From Spirochaetaceae bacterium (GTDB lineage Bacteria > Spirochaetota > Spirochaetia > DSM-27196 > SKKC01), in NCBI GenBank assembly GCA_007694005.1, contig RECN01000049.1, positions 1 to 40,542 on the forward strand: a stretch of DNA of 40,542 nt, in the 5' to 3' direction. How positions within the stretch are numbered: position 1 is the first letter of the stretch; every line of letters begins with the position of its first letter. The notes below the pieces were generated by a model. The model was not told the DNA's origin, searched no databases, and saw only the letters and a program-made list of their open reading frames with translations. Position numbers and translations under genes: made by a program. Shown piece by piece: positions 1-7,102 of this stretch.

Positions 1-1263
1 GGAATGGGACTTCCCTGCGTTGTCGGGTGTAAAGATGCCAAAATTTCGGGTAAGACCGTTATGATCGGCAGCAAGAAGTTCAAGGAAGGCGATTTCATTA
101 CCCTCGACGGAACGACCGGTGACGTTTTCACTGGTGAGCTTAACCTCGTGCAGCCCAAAGTGAAAGGCGAGTTGAACACCTTCCTTTCCTGGTGCGACGA
201 GATTCGTCTTACCGGCAAGCGTGCCAACGTAAGCCAGAAGGGTATGCTGGTCCGTGCAAACGCCGACAAACCTTCCGATGCAAAACGGGCCCGCGAGTTT
301 GGCGCTGAAGGTATAGGTCTGTGTCGCACCGAGCATATGTTCTTCGAGGAACGGCTTCCCATGTTCCAGGAGATGATTGTTGCTGAAGATGAAGCGACGC
401 GACGCAAGGCGCTCAAGAAACTTCTTCCCTACCAGAAACGCGACTTTAAAGGCATCTTCAAGGCCATGTCGGGATTGCCTGTGACCATTCGTCTGCTCGA
501 TCCCCCGTTGCACGAGTTCGTCCCGCATACGGCAAAGGACATCAAGCGTCTTTCCGAACAGACCGGAGTTCCGACAAAGGCCCTCAAGCAGAAGATCGAG
601 TCCCTCCAGGAACTTAATCCGATGCTCGGACACCGCGGTTGCCGGCTTGCAATCACCTATCCGGAAATCTACGAAATGCAGGTCGAAGCGATTATCACAG
701 CCGCCTGTGAAGCACAGAAGGCCGGTGTAAAGGTCTTTCCCGAGATAATGATTCCTCTCGTGGGAAGCGTCGGTGAACTGAAGCCACTTCGTGCGATGGT
801 CGAACGCGTTGCCGCCGAAATCATTGCAGCGAAAAAGGTAAAGCTCAAATATACGATCGGAACCATGATAGAGGTACCACGAGCAGCACTGATCGCGGAC
901 AAGATTGCCGAAGACGCCGACTTCTTCAGCTTCGGTACGAACGACCTTACACAGATGGGCATGGGCTTCTCCCGGGACGATGTGGGAAGCTTCATTCCCC
1001 AGTATGTCGAAGAAGGCATTTACGAGAATGATCCCTTCCAGGTACTCGATCAGGAAGGTATTGGCCAGCTCGTTGAGATGGGTACGATCAAAGGCCGGAC
1101 TACCAAGCCCGAGCTTAAGGTCGGTATTTGTGGTGAGCACGGCGGTGAGCCGGCGTCGGTTGATTTCTGCTATCGAACCGGCCTGAACTACGTGTCGTGT
1201 TCGCCCTTCAGGGTCCCGATTGCCCGCCTTGCTGCGGCCCACTCGGTTCTGAAGAACAGATAA
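1..1263 (+). CDS. ppdK: Pyruvate, phosphate dikinase, C-terminal part (5' end outside window)
   Basis: Interconverts pyruvate + ATP + phosphate and PEP + AMP + PPi in the cytoplasm. The reading frame is open from base 1, so the gene is cut by the window edge. The first visible residues (GMGLPCVVGC) are those that follow the phosphohistidine motif TSHAAVVAR in this family, so the swivelling-domain histidine lies just upstream. About 420 residues follow. Residues numbered from the Met at base 4: the PEP/pyruvate TIM-barrel domain starts near residue 80 and includes GIGLCRTEHMFF. The C-terminal motif GICGEHGGEP carries the catalytic Cys376, and the protein ends about 43 residues later, as usual. 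The Met at base 4 is internal and not a start. A strong intrinsic terminator follows 40 bases after the stop, so this is the last gene of its transcript. The assignment is firm; only the N-terminal half is missing. Confidence 0.96.
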   Translation, partial: GMGLPCVVGCKDAKISGKTVMIGSKKFKEGDFITLDGTTGDVFTGELNLVQPKVKGELNTFLSWCDEIRLTGKRANVSQKGMLVRANADKPSDAKRAREFGAEGIGLCRTEHMFFEERLPMFQEMIVAEDEATRRKALKKLLPYQKRDFKGIFKAMSGLPVTIRLLDPPLHEFVPHTAKDIKRLSEQTGVPTKALKQKIESLQELNPMLGHRGCRLAITYPEIYEMQVEAIITAACEAQKAGVKVFPEIMIPLVGSVGELKPLRAMVERVAAEIIAAKKVKLKYTIGTMIEVPRAALIADKIAEDADFFSFGTNDLTQMGMGFSRDDVGSFIPQYVEEGIYENDPFQVLDQEGIGQLVEMGTIKGRTTKPELKVGICGEHGGEPASVDFCYRTGLNYVSCSPFRVPIARLAAAHSVLKNR

Positions 1264-1304
1264 GCCCCTGACGGTACGTATCGAACGTAGCGCCCGGAAA
1301 TACG

Positions 1305-1339
1305 AAAGGCTGTCCCCATTGCGGGCGACAGCCTTTTTT
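1305..1339 (+). terminator. Intrinsic terminator after ppdK
   Basis: A perfect 10-bp stem (AAAGGCTGTC / GACAGCCTTT) is extended by CCC/GGG around a short loop and followed by a run of six T. It lies about 40 bases downstream of the ppdK stop and points in the same direction, so it should end the ppdK transcript. Confidence 0.9.
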
Positions 1340-1351
1340 ATTGCCTCGCTG

Positions 1352-1392
1352 AGCAGTCAGTTGCGCAGCGGCAGCAGTCAGTTGCGCAGCGG
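1352..1392. repeat. Two-copy tandem direct repeat, 21-base period
   Basis: The 20-base unit at 1352-1371 (beginning AGCAGTCAG and ending GCGCAGCGG) is repeated exactly at 1373-1392. It lies between the ppdK terminator and the 3' end of the minus-strand gene ending at 1406, so it is non-coding. It looks like a recent slippage duplication; no function can be assigned. Confidence 0.85.
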
Positions 1393-1405
1393 TGCCGAAG
1401 GCGCC

Positions 1406-2914
1406 TCAATCGGCTCCGGAATCGAACACCACGTCTCCAACGTCGTGGTCTGTGAGCTTTCGCATTGACCGGAGCTGATCGACATCCTGCTGCTCTCGTG
1501 CGACCTCGGTGAATCGATAGACATAGGCCGGGGGAGCGTTTCCACTCGCGGCGCGCTTCTCCTCGACCTCGGCGCCGCGTTCTGCCGCGTAGTCACGGAC
1601 CGCCTCGAGCAGGAGCGCGCGGGCGCGCGCATCGTCGACTCCCGGAGTGCCGCTGACATCGATCATTTCCGGATCTACGGCCTCCGGGTTACTCAGCACC
1701 GCGTTTATCACCCGTTTTCGCACGTTTTCACGCGCTCTCTGTTCATTGAGTCTCCGCTCTCTCATTCGACGCGTGACGGGTATGAGAAAGAAGAAAGCCG
1801 AGAAGAGAAGCGGAATGACCCCCATCACCCAGAACACCAGACCCACCGGATTCGTCGTGATCTGGGCAAAGAGAGTGGCGACCAGGAGAAAAAACGCTCC
1901 GATGCCTTCTTCAGAAACAGCAGGGAAGCTGAGCGCGAACGCAGTAAAATATGTACCGAATAGCAGATTGAATCCGTTGAAGAAACCGATCCACTTATTC
2001 AGTCCGGGCTTATTTGTGTTAAACGGGATAAGAGGTTTCAGCTCGCGATGAAACTCGGTTCCGCGGGCGGACTGTTCGAGACGGTCTGAACTGCGGAGCA
2101 CCTGATCGAAGCGATAAATCAGTGTACCCGATTCCGTTACGTCGGGTTCTCCCTCGAACTCGAGGGCGAGTCTGTTCAGCAGCTGCTGGCTGTCATTATA
2201 CGAGCGTCCGGTCAGCTGCATGAGATCCTCGACCGTAGATACGCCTTTCGCGGCCCTGAGGTAGGCAATGAACGCCCGGCGTTCACGTTCGTCCCATTCA
2301 GCGGCCGGGTCACCGTCTCCAAAAATAAATGCGAATACCGACTGGTGCAGGGGGCGCTCTTTTGGTTTTCTTCCGCGAGCGTCAGGCCTGCCACCGCTGT
2401 ACAACCAGAGATACATCGACATCTGCATGAGTCGGGTCGTGAGGTAGAAACTTCCGAACCCACCCATGCGGCCCCGTCCACCACCACCACCACCGCTTCC
2501 GCCCTTCGCCTGAGCGGCCATGGAGGCCAGTAGAGCAAGAACGATCAGGAGCACGAACACGACGAAGTACCCGACAAGCATGACCATGGTCCAGACCTTG
2601 AACGCCGTCTTGAGCACTCGACCGCCGACTGAGGCCACTTTCCGGAAAAAGCGTTTCGCACGGGGGATGGCACCCGAAACCTGGTTCTTCATTCCACCTG
2701 GAAAGTGATAGAGGATCTCGCCCGATTCGGTTACCTTCAGATGTCCCTGATAGTCATTGACGATGCGCTTCAGCTGTTCTTCCACCTGAAAGGTAGGTAG
2801 ACCTGTCTCGGCGACGAGATCGGCAACCGTCGCCTCCCTGTTGCGTCGTTTAAGGGTTTTGACCAGCCGTTGTTCAACAGCCTGTACGTTGTACTGATAC
2901 ACTGGAGTGCTCAT
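1406..2914 (-). CDS. Unrecognised membrane protein with winged-helix-like modules
   Basis: I do not recognise a named family. From the ATG at 2914 the protein has 502 residues. An N-terminal helix-turn-helix/winged-helix-like module (about 10-72) ends in GEILYHF. A strong hydrophobic segment follows (about 107-132), then a glycine-rich linker (about 137-154). A second similar module (about 212-270) ends in GTLIYRF. Two or three more hydrophobic segments (about 308-380) lead to a basic stretch, and a C-terminal cytoplasmic part contains AYVYRF. The modules are probably cytosolic and tethered to the inner membrane; what they bind is unknown. An in-frame TTG at 2950 would add 12 residues, but ATG 2914 is preferred because the N-terminal extension is not obviously part of the domain. 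The gene starts about 58 bases after the acyl-CoA synthetase stop, probably in the same transcript. A related module occurs at the C terminus of the gene at 6538-7056. Confidence 0.8.
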   Translation of the reverse strand: MSTPVYQYNVQAVEQRLVKTLKRRNREATVADLVAETGLPTFQVEEQLKRIVNDYQGHLKVTESGEILYHFPGGMKNQVSGAIPRAKRFFRKVASVGGRVLKTAFKVWTMVMLVGYFVVFVLLIVLALLASMAAQAKGGSGGGGGGRGRMGGFGSFYLTTRLMQMSMYLWLYSGGRPDARGRKPKERPLHQSVFAFIFGDGDPAAEWDERERRAFIAYLRAAKGVSTVEDLMQLTGRSYNDSQQLLNRLALEFEGEPDVTESGTLIYRFDQVLRSSDRLEQSARGTEFHRELKPLIPFNTNKPGLNKWIGFFNGFNLLFGTYFTAFALSFPAVSEEGIGAFFLLVATLFAQITTNPVGLVFWVMGVIPLLFSAFFFLIPVTRRMRERRLNEQRARENVRKRVINAVLSNPEAVDPEMIDVSGTPGVDDARARALLLEAVRDYAAERGAEVEEKRAASGNAPPAYVYRFTEVAREQQDVDQLRSMRKLTDHDVGDVVFDSGAD

Positions 2915-2972
2915 GCCCTCAATGTACTCGTCTAGCAGGGCTCCGATCAACAGAGCACGCGAGGTCTGTTGC

Positions 2973-4712
2973 CTACACCGAAACAGCGTGGCGCTTGATC
3001 TTTTTTGTCGTTGTCATTTCCATGGGCTCGTCAAGTACGTGAACCTGTTCGATGCGCTTGTACGGCAGCATGGACCTGTTGACGTCCGAGACTATTCCTT
3101 CGATGTGAGACTGTACCTGGTCAGCGCTCATGATGGTGCCGCGTTTTTCCCCTATGGACTTGATCGCGTCAGGATTCGGATAGATAAACGCCTCAATACC
3201 TTCAATCTTCTGCACCGCGTCTTTCTGATATCCCCGTACCATGACCTGCTCGACTTCGTCGTAGAGCTGGAAGTGGTCTTCGATTTCTTCGGGGAACACG
3301 TTCTTTCCTCCTTCGGTCACAATCAGCGACTTCTTTCGCCCGGTCAGATACAGGTAGCGATCGCTGTCCAGGTAGCCGACGTCTCCGGTAATCAGCCAGC
3401 CGTCGTCGGTGAAGGTTTCACGAGTCGCTTCATCATTCCGGTAGTAGCCCTGCATAACCATGGGGCCACGAACGACGATATCCCCGTTCCCGCGTTCATC
3501 CGGGTCCACGATCTTCATCTCCACCCCGTGGATTACCTGTCCGACGGATTCTTCTTTGTATTGCTCTATGGGATTCAGCGTCAGGATCGGGCTCGTTTCG
3601 GTAAGCCCGTAGCCCTGAACAAAATCGATACCGAGTTCGTTGAACATCCTGAAGGTCGAGCCTGGGAGCGGTCCTCCGCCGCAGATGCAGATTCTGTTGG
3701 TGTCCAGGGCGAGCTTTGCGAGCAGCCCCTTGAATACCCGAGCGCCGGGATTAAACCCGAACACGCGCTTGCAGAAGCCGCTTACGGACATGAGAACACG
3801 AATACCTCCGTACACCAGGATTCCTTTCTCGCGAACTCCACGCATGAGTCCCTTGATCATCTTGTTAAAGAGCATTGGTATTGCGAGAAACATCGTCACC
3901 TGTCCCTGTTTCAGATCCTTCATGATCTGGGCTACCGCCAGGCGTTTTCCGAATACGATTTCCGCTCCGACGGAAATAGACTCAATGAACACCGCGAGCA
4001 TGCAGTAGGCGTGATGAATGGGAAGCAGGGCGTAGAACACGTCCGTGTGATAGATGTTCATGTGCCCCTGAGCGAGAAAACAGTCCGACACGAGATTCTT
4101 GTGGGTCAGCATGACGCCTTTCGGCGTACCCGTGGTGCCCGAGGTAAAGAGGATCGCCGCGAGATCGTCTTCGCCGACCCCGGGCTTTTCCCGGTCTGCC
4201 TTTGCTTCGAGATTCAGGACATAGGTTCCAATTTCGGGCGAAAGCGAGACAGTATCCTTCAGTTTCACGCTCTTCTGGCGCGGCAGGCTGTCGTGTTTCT
4301 CCCTGTCTACGAACAGGAACTTCACCTCCGCAAACGCCATGAGGCGTGCAAGTTCTTCGTCGGTGAGCTGGTAGTCCAGCGGTACAACGGTGCCACCGGC
4401 GGCAAGTATGGCGAGGTAGGTCATGGCCCATTCAGGAGAGTTTTTCCCGGTCAGGGCGACCCGGTCACCCTTCCTGAGCCCCCTCTCGAGCAGCCACACA
4501 GCGATGGTTTCTACGTGTTGTGCAGCCTGTCTGTAGCTGAAGACCTGCGTAACCGGGTCAAAACAGGTAAAAGCGCGCCGGTCGGCGTATCGTTCGCACG
4601 TGATCGCGAACAGTTCCGGGAGAGTCGGCCATTCGCCCGAAAAATGTGTCCCCCGATAGGTGTCGAGTATCTTCCACGGTTGTGTATCACGTGCTCGCAT
4701 ATGGCATGCCAT
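2973..4712 (-). CDS. Long-chain acyl-CoA (or acyl-ACP) synthetase, AMP-forming
   Basis: Activates fatty acids through an acyl-adenylate intermediate, for phospholipid synthesis or recycling. The protein has 579 residues, normal for the ANL superfamily. The ATP-binding P-loop is LFTSGTTGTPKG (about 188-199). QGYGLTETSP is the A5-type motif. WLITGDVGYLDSD and YLTGRKKSLIVTEGGKNVFPEE form the hinge/A8 region. TTTKKIKR near the C terminus contains the catalytic lysine. It resembles bacterial FadD/AAS-type enzymes more than acetyl-CoA synthetases; whether the acceptor is CoA or ACP cannot be decided from sequence. Start uncertainty: the GGGAAGG Shine-Dalgarno abuts ATG 4712 and is 12 bases from the in-frame ATG 4700. 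Two hairpins precede the gene. The membrane protein gene ending at 1406 lies downstream. Confidence 0.9.
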   Translation of the reverse strand: MACHMRARDTQPWKILDTYRGTHFSGEWPTLPELFAITCERYADRRAFTCFDPVTQVFSYRQAAQHVETIAVWLLERGLRKGDRVALTGKNSPEWAMTYLAILAAGGTVVPLDYQLTDEELARLMAFAEVKFLFVDREKHDSLPRQKSVKLKDTVSLSPEIGTYVLNLEAKADREKPGVGEDDLAAILFTSGTTGTPKGVMLTHKNLVSDCFLAQGHMNIYHTDVFYALLPIHHAYCMLAVFIESISVGAEIVFGKRLAVAQIMKDLKQGQVTMFLAIPMLFNKMIKGLMRGVREKGILVYGGIRVLMSVSGFCKRVFGFNPGARVFKGLLAKLALDTNRICICGGGPLPGSTFRMFNELGIDFVQGYGLTETSPILTLNPIEQYKEESVGQVIHGVEMKIVDPDERGNGDIVVRGPMVMQGYYRNDEATRETFTDDGWLITGDVGYLDSDRYLYLTGRKKSLIVTEGGKNVFPEEIEDHFQLYDEVEQVMVRGYQKDAVQKIEGIEAFIYPNPDAIKSIGEKRGTIMSADQVQSHIEGIVSDVNRSMLPYKRIEQVHVLDEPMEMTTTKKIKRHAVSV

Positions 4713-4772
4713 CCTTCCCGGAAATACGATCCGGATAACTGGTTCTCTGCTGTTTCACGAATAAGGGTACTG

Positions 4773-4812
4773 TGAAGCCATGGATGCTTCAATCGGCCGG
4801 TGGACCGGCCGA
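4773..4812. other. Two adjacent perfect inverted repeats in the leader of the acyl-CoA synthetase gene
   Basis: TGAAGC-N7-GCTTCA (4773-4791) is followed immediately by TCGGCCGG-TGGA-CCGGCCGA (4793-4812), an 8-bp perfect stem. They lie 60-100 bases upstream of the minus-strand synthetase start. Read on the plus strand, the second stem is followed after a few bases by ATTTTTA, so it might be a weak terminator. On the minus strand no T-run follows. A weak minus-strand promoter (TTGAAG, 17-base spacer, TACCCT) overlaps the first repeat. Confidence 0.55.
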
Positions 4813-4869
4813 GAGGAATTTTTACCGTGAACATACACGAGGCGGGGTTTCAGACGTAAGATCAGACAT

Positions 4870-4907
4870 AAAAAAAGCTGCCTGAAACGGTGGTTTCAGA
4901 CAGCTTT
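4870..4907 (-). terminator. Intrinsic terminator after tRNA-Phe
   Basis: On the minus strand a stem of AAAGCTGTCTGAAAC and GTTTCAGGCAGCTTT (one T-G pair) with a four-base loop ends in a run of seven T. It begins about 10 bases after the tRNA 3' end, so the tRNA is a single-gene transcript. Confidence 0.9.
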
Positions 4908-4916
4908 CTACTGCTA

Positions 4917-4989
4917 TGCCGCCAATCGGAATCGAACCGATGACACAGGGATTTTCAGTCCCTTGCTCTACCAACTGAGCTACAGCGGC
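4917..4989 (-). tRNA. tRNA-Phe (anticodon GAA)
   Basis: The minus strand folds as a 73-base cloverleaf. The 7-bp acceptor is GCCGCTG / TGGCGGC with G-U pairs at its base. The D-arm is GCTCAGTTGGTAGAGC. The anticodon stem AGGGA/TCCCT encloses CTGAAAA, giving anticodon GAA (Phe). The T-arm is ATCGG-TTCGATT-CCGAT, with discriminator A. The CCA end is not encoded. Its own promoter and terminator flank it. Confidence 0.97.
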
Positions 4990-5010
4990 AGGGTAAAGAT
5001 TGGAAAACGA

Positions 5011-5039
5011 ATACTAAAAGAGCCCGCGTTTCGTGTCAA
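5011..5039 (-). promoter_or_regulatory. Sigma-70-type promoter of tRNA-Phe
   Basis: On the minus strand a perfect TTGACA (-35, 5034-5039) is separated by 17 bases from TAGTAT (-10, 5011-5016). The start site would lie about 15 bases before the mature tRNA 5' end. A perfect -35 suits a strong stable-RNA promoter. Confidence 0.8.
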
Positions 5040-5058
5040 GCGTATCGCATGGAATTTC

Positions 5059-5093
5059 TTGACCTTGGCGCATTCCTGAAGCTACACTTCAGG
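5059..5093 (+). promoter_or_regulatory. Putative promoter of the FliG-like gene with inverted repeat over the -10
   Basis: TTGACC (5059-5064), an 18-base spacer and TACACT (5083-5088) lie 37-66 bases before the ATG at 5125. A perfect inverted repeat, CCTGAAG-CTACA-CTTCAGG (5075-5093), covers the -10. It could be a repressor site or an RNA hairpin at the transcript 5' end. The -10 match is only four of six, so the promoter call is moderate. Confidence 0.5.
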
Positions 5094-5124
5094 TGTTGAC
5101 AGCGTTCATCGCAAGGGAGGGAGC

Positions 5125-6468
5125 ATGAACGAGTATAAAGCACGTGTACGTGCATATCAGAAGGCTGTCGGACAGAAATCGACAGGTCCGAAGGACAGCG
5201 ACGAAGCAACCGCATCCCGAAAACAGAACAGTGAAGTGCCCGGCGTGACTGCGAACGGTGAGAGTCAGCCGTCGGCAGAAAACCGAGCGGGATTTTTCGA
5301 GACCGCACCGTGGTGGCAGAAGGGTACTTCCGAGTCGACAGTTCCCGGGTCAGTCGCGTCGTCTCATTCATCCGCCGAAAGCGCATCAGAGACGGTATCT
5401 GAGGGGCAGACGTCCCTCGACCGGGAACAGGCGGTAGCAATCCTGCTGCAGTCCCTTGAGCCGGACGAGAGCGCGCGCATACTCCGGGCATTACCGTCCG
5501 ATGTATCGGAACGGGTTGCAGCCCGTGCACTGACCATGGAGCAGCCGGACGACGAACAGAAACGTGAGGCGTTCAGACTGCTGCAGGATATACCGGGACT
5601 TGCCGCAATTCGCACCAAAGCCGGGGAAGAAGGCGAGTTCACCGTGTCGGCGAAGTCGCGATCGCTACACGCGCAGGACGCCGCATCGGGACAGCGCACC
5701 GCGACGGCACCGGGGTGGGCGCGTGCGGAAGACGCGCTAACTCGGGCGTTCGGATCGGAGAAAGCCCGGGAGATCATGAGTCGTGCGATTCCGCAGATCG
5801 GCCGGGTCTGGCTGTCGTTTCTTGAAGAACTGCAACCGCGTCAGCTTTCGGTACTGATTGGTCGTGAATCGCTCGAGGTCAAGTCCCTGCTTGTAGCTCA
5901 CGCCGCACCTCAGGTTGGTTCGCGAATTCTTGCGCAGGCAGGGCGTGACGAACAGAACGCTATGGTCCGGCGTGTGGCTCGAATGCGTGAAGTACCGTCT
6001 GATATCGTGCGCACCATCGCGGAGTCACTGAAGGCACGCATGCGTGAGATCGGCACTGACGCCGAACGCGAGGTTCAGGGTGTGTCGACGCTTGCGGAAA
6101 TCATGAAACACCTCAACGATGAGCATCTGCTCAAGGAAATCTCGGATGAACTGCCCGAGCTCGGACAGGCTCTGACCGACGAGCTGTACTCGATAGAAAT
6201 GGTACACCGTGTGCCGGACAGGGCCCTTGAGGATATACTGAACCGGCTCGATGATATTGAAATCGCCCGACTTCTGAAAGGAAAAGAAGAGGCGGTCCGC
6301 AGGCGGATCCTCGAGAACGTCAGCGAGCACAGAGCCCTGATCATCTCCGAAGAGTATCGCGATCTCGGTCCGCAGCTGCGCAAGGATGTCGACGTCCTTA
6401 CGCACGAGTTTGTCCGCATGCTCCGCGAGGTCGAGCCGGACGCCCGGACCGTTTCCGCGCAGGCTTGA
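5125..6468 (+). CDS. FliG-like flagellar motor switch protein (divergent paralogue)
   Basis: FliG couples the MS ring and the stator to switch flagellar rotation; spirochaetes typically carry two paralogues. This 447-residue protein begins with about 95 residues of low-complexity Ser/Glu/Gly-rich sequence, followed by an N-terminal FliG-type helical region (about 97-160). A second linker leads to the middle ARM-like domain (about 200-300), where the usual EHPQ-type motif is replaced by LQPRQLSVLIG. The C-terminal domain is clear (about 318-437). Aligned by eye to E. coli FliG, torque-helix D288/D289 are Glu409/Glu410, K264 is Lys385, and R281 is His402 with an Arg next to it. It stands apart from other flagellar genes and has its own promoter. 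Start ATG 5125 is supported by GGAGG four bases upstream. It is most likely the spirochaetal FliG1-type protein rather than the core switch component; I leave the symbol blank for that reason. Confidence 0.85.
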   Translation: MNEYKARVRAYQKAVGQKSTGPKDSDEATASRKQNSEVPGVTANGESQPSAENRAGFFETAPWWQKGTSESTVPGSVASSHSSAESASETVSEGQTSLDREQAVAILLQSLEPDESARILRALPSDVSERVAARALTMEQPDDEQKREAFRLLQDIPGLAAIRTKAGEEGEFTVSAKSRSLHAQDAASGQRTATAPGWARAEDALTRAFGSEKAREIMSRAIPQIGRVWLSFLEELQPRQLSVLIGRESLEVKSLLVAHAAPQVGSRILAQAGRDEQNAMVRRVARMREVPSDIVRTIAESLKARMREIGTDAEREVQGVSTLAEIMKHLNDEHLLKEISDELPELGQALTDELYSIEMVHRVPDRALEDILNRLDDIEIARLLKGKEEAVRRRILENVSEHRALIISEEYRDLGPQLRKDVDVLTHEFVRMLREVEPDARTVSAQA

Positions 6469-6537
6469 GTGCAGCCTCCGAAGCAGATATATTTACCCCA
6501 GTATCTCTGGTTATAGAGATGTTTCAGGAGCGTATGT

Positions 6538-7056
6538 ATGCATTCGGTTCGTATGGCCTATCTATTGTGGCTGCCCTCTCTGTTCGGGTTTTCCGGCCTG
6601 CACAGGTTTTATCTCGGTAAGTTCGGGACAGGTCTGCTCTTTTTCTTCACCGGTGGCCTTTTCGGTCTGGGAACGCTGTACGACGCATTTACGCTGCCCG
6701 ATCAGGTCAGGGAAGCACGACTGAAATCCCGTTACTCAGCGGCACTGGAAGCGTCCGACCGCGAGTTTCTCCGCAGACTGGGAATTAACACCTCCACAGG
6801 TAGTTCGGAAGGCCGTACCCGTGAAACGGTTGAGCACGTGATACTCCGCACAGCGAAGAAGAATCGTGGTGTCGCGACGCCTGCCGAAGTAGCTCTTGAA
6901 GGCGGAATTTCCACCGACGAGGCCAAGCAGCACCTCGAGTCGCTTGTAGATAAGGGCGTTGCCGAGTTACGCGTCCGACGGGCGGGAGGGACTCTGGTCT
7001 ACGTATTGCCGGACTTCCTCGACGCAGGCGTCGAAGATAGTCTTGAGAGCTTCTAA
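6538..7056 (+). CDS. TM2-domain membrane protein with C-terminal winged-helix-like module
   Basis: A 172-residue protein. Residues 5-52 match the TM2 domain pattern: two hydrophobic helices (about 7-24 and 30-47) joined by a short turn with GLHRFYLGKFGTG, and a Tyr-Asp pair after the second helix. A basic linker follows. Residues about 95-160 look like a winged helix: a helix with RGVATPAEVALEGGISTDEAKQ, a recognition-like helix, then a GGTLVYVLPDF strand. This end motif resembles those in the membrane protein at 1406-2914. The function is unknown; TM2 proteins are widespread and mostly uncharacterised. Start ATG 6538 has AGGAG seven bases upstream. It lies between the FliG-like gene and alaS, on the same strand, 69 bases after the former. 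Confidence 0.82.
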   Translation: MHSVRMAYLLWLPSLFGFSGLHRFYLGKFGTGLLFFFTGGLFGLGTLYDAFTLPDQVREARLKSRYSAALEASDREFLRRLGINTSTGSSEGRTRETVEHVILRTAKKNRGVATPAEVALEGGISTDEAKQHLESLVDKGVAELRVRRAGGTLVYVLPDFLDAGVEDSLESF

Positions 7057-7102
7057 CACGCGATCACTACAACAGTATTTTATCCCACAATAGAGGACAG
7101 TA

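Noticed and set aside
2470-2500. CCA trinucleotide run, possible microsatellite or phase-variable tract
   Set aside because: It encodes the glycine-rich linker of the membrane protein in frame; changes in units of three would only alter linker length.
2907-4775. A 622-codon open frame on the plus strand opposite the acyl-CoA synthetase
   Set aside because: It is the mirror of a strongly supported gene, has no recognisable domain and no Shine-Dalgarno; long antisense frames are expected in sequence of this composition.
4793-4820. Plus-strand intrinsic terminator
   Set aside because: The stem is good, but the T-run starts several bases after it and no plus-strand gene ends nearby.
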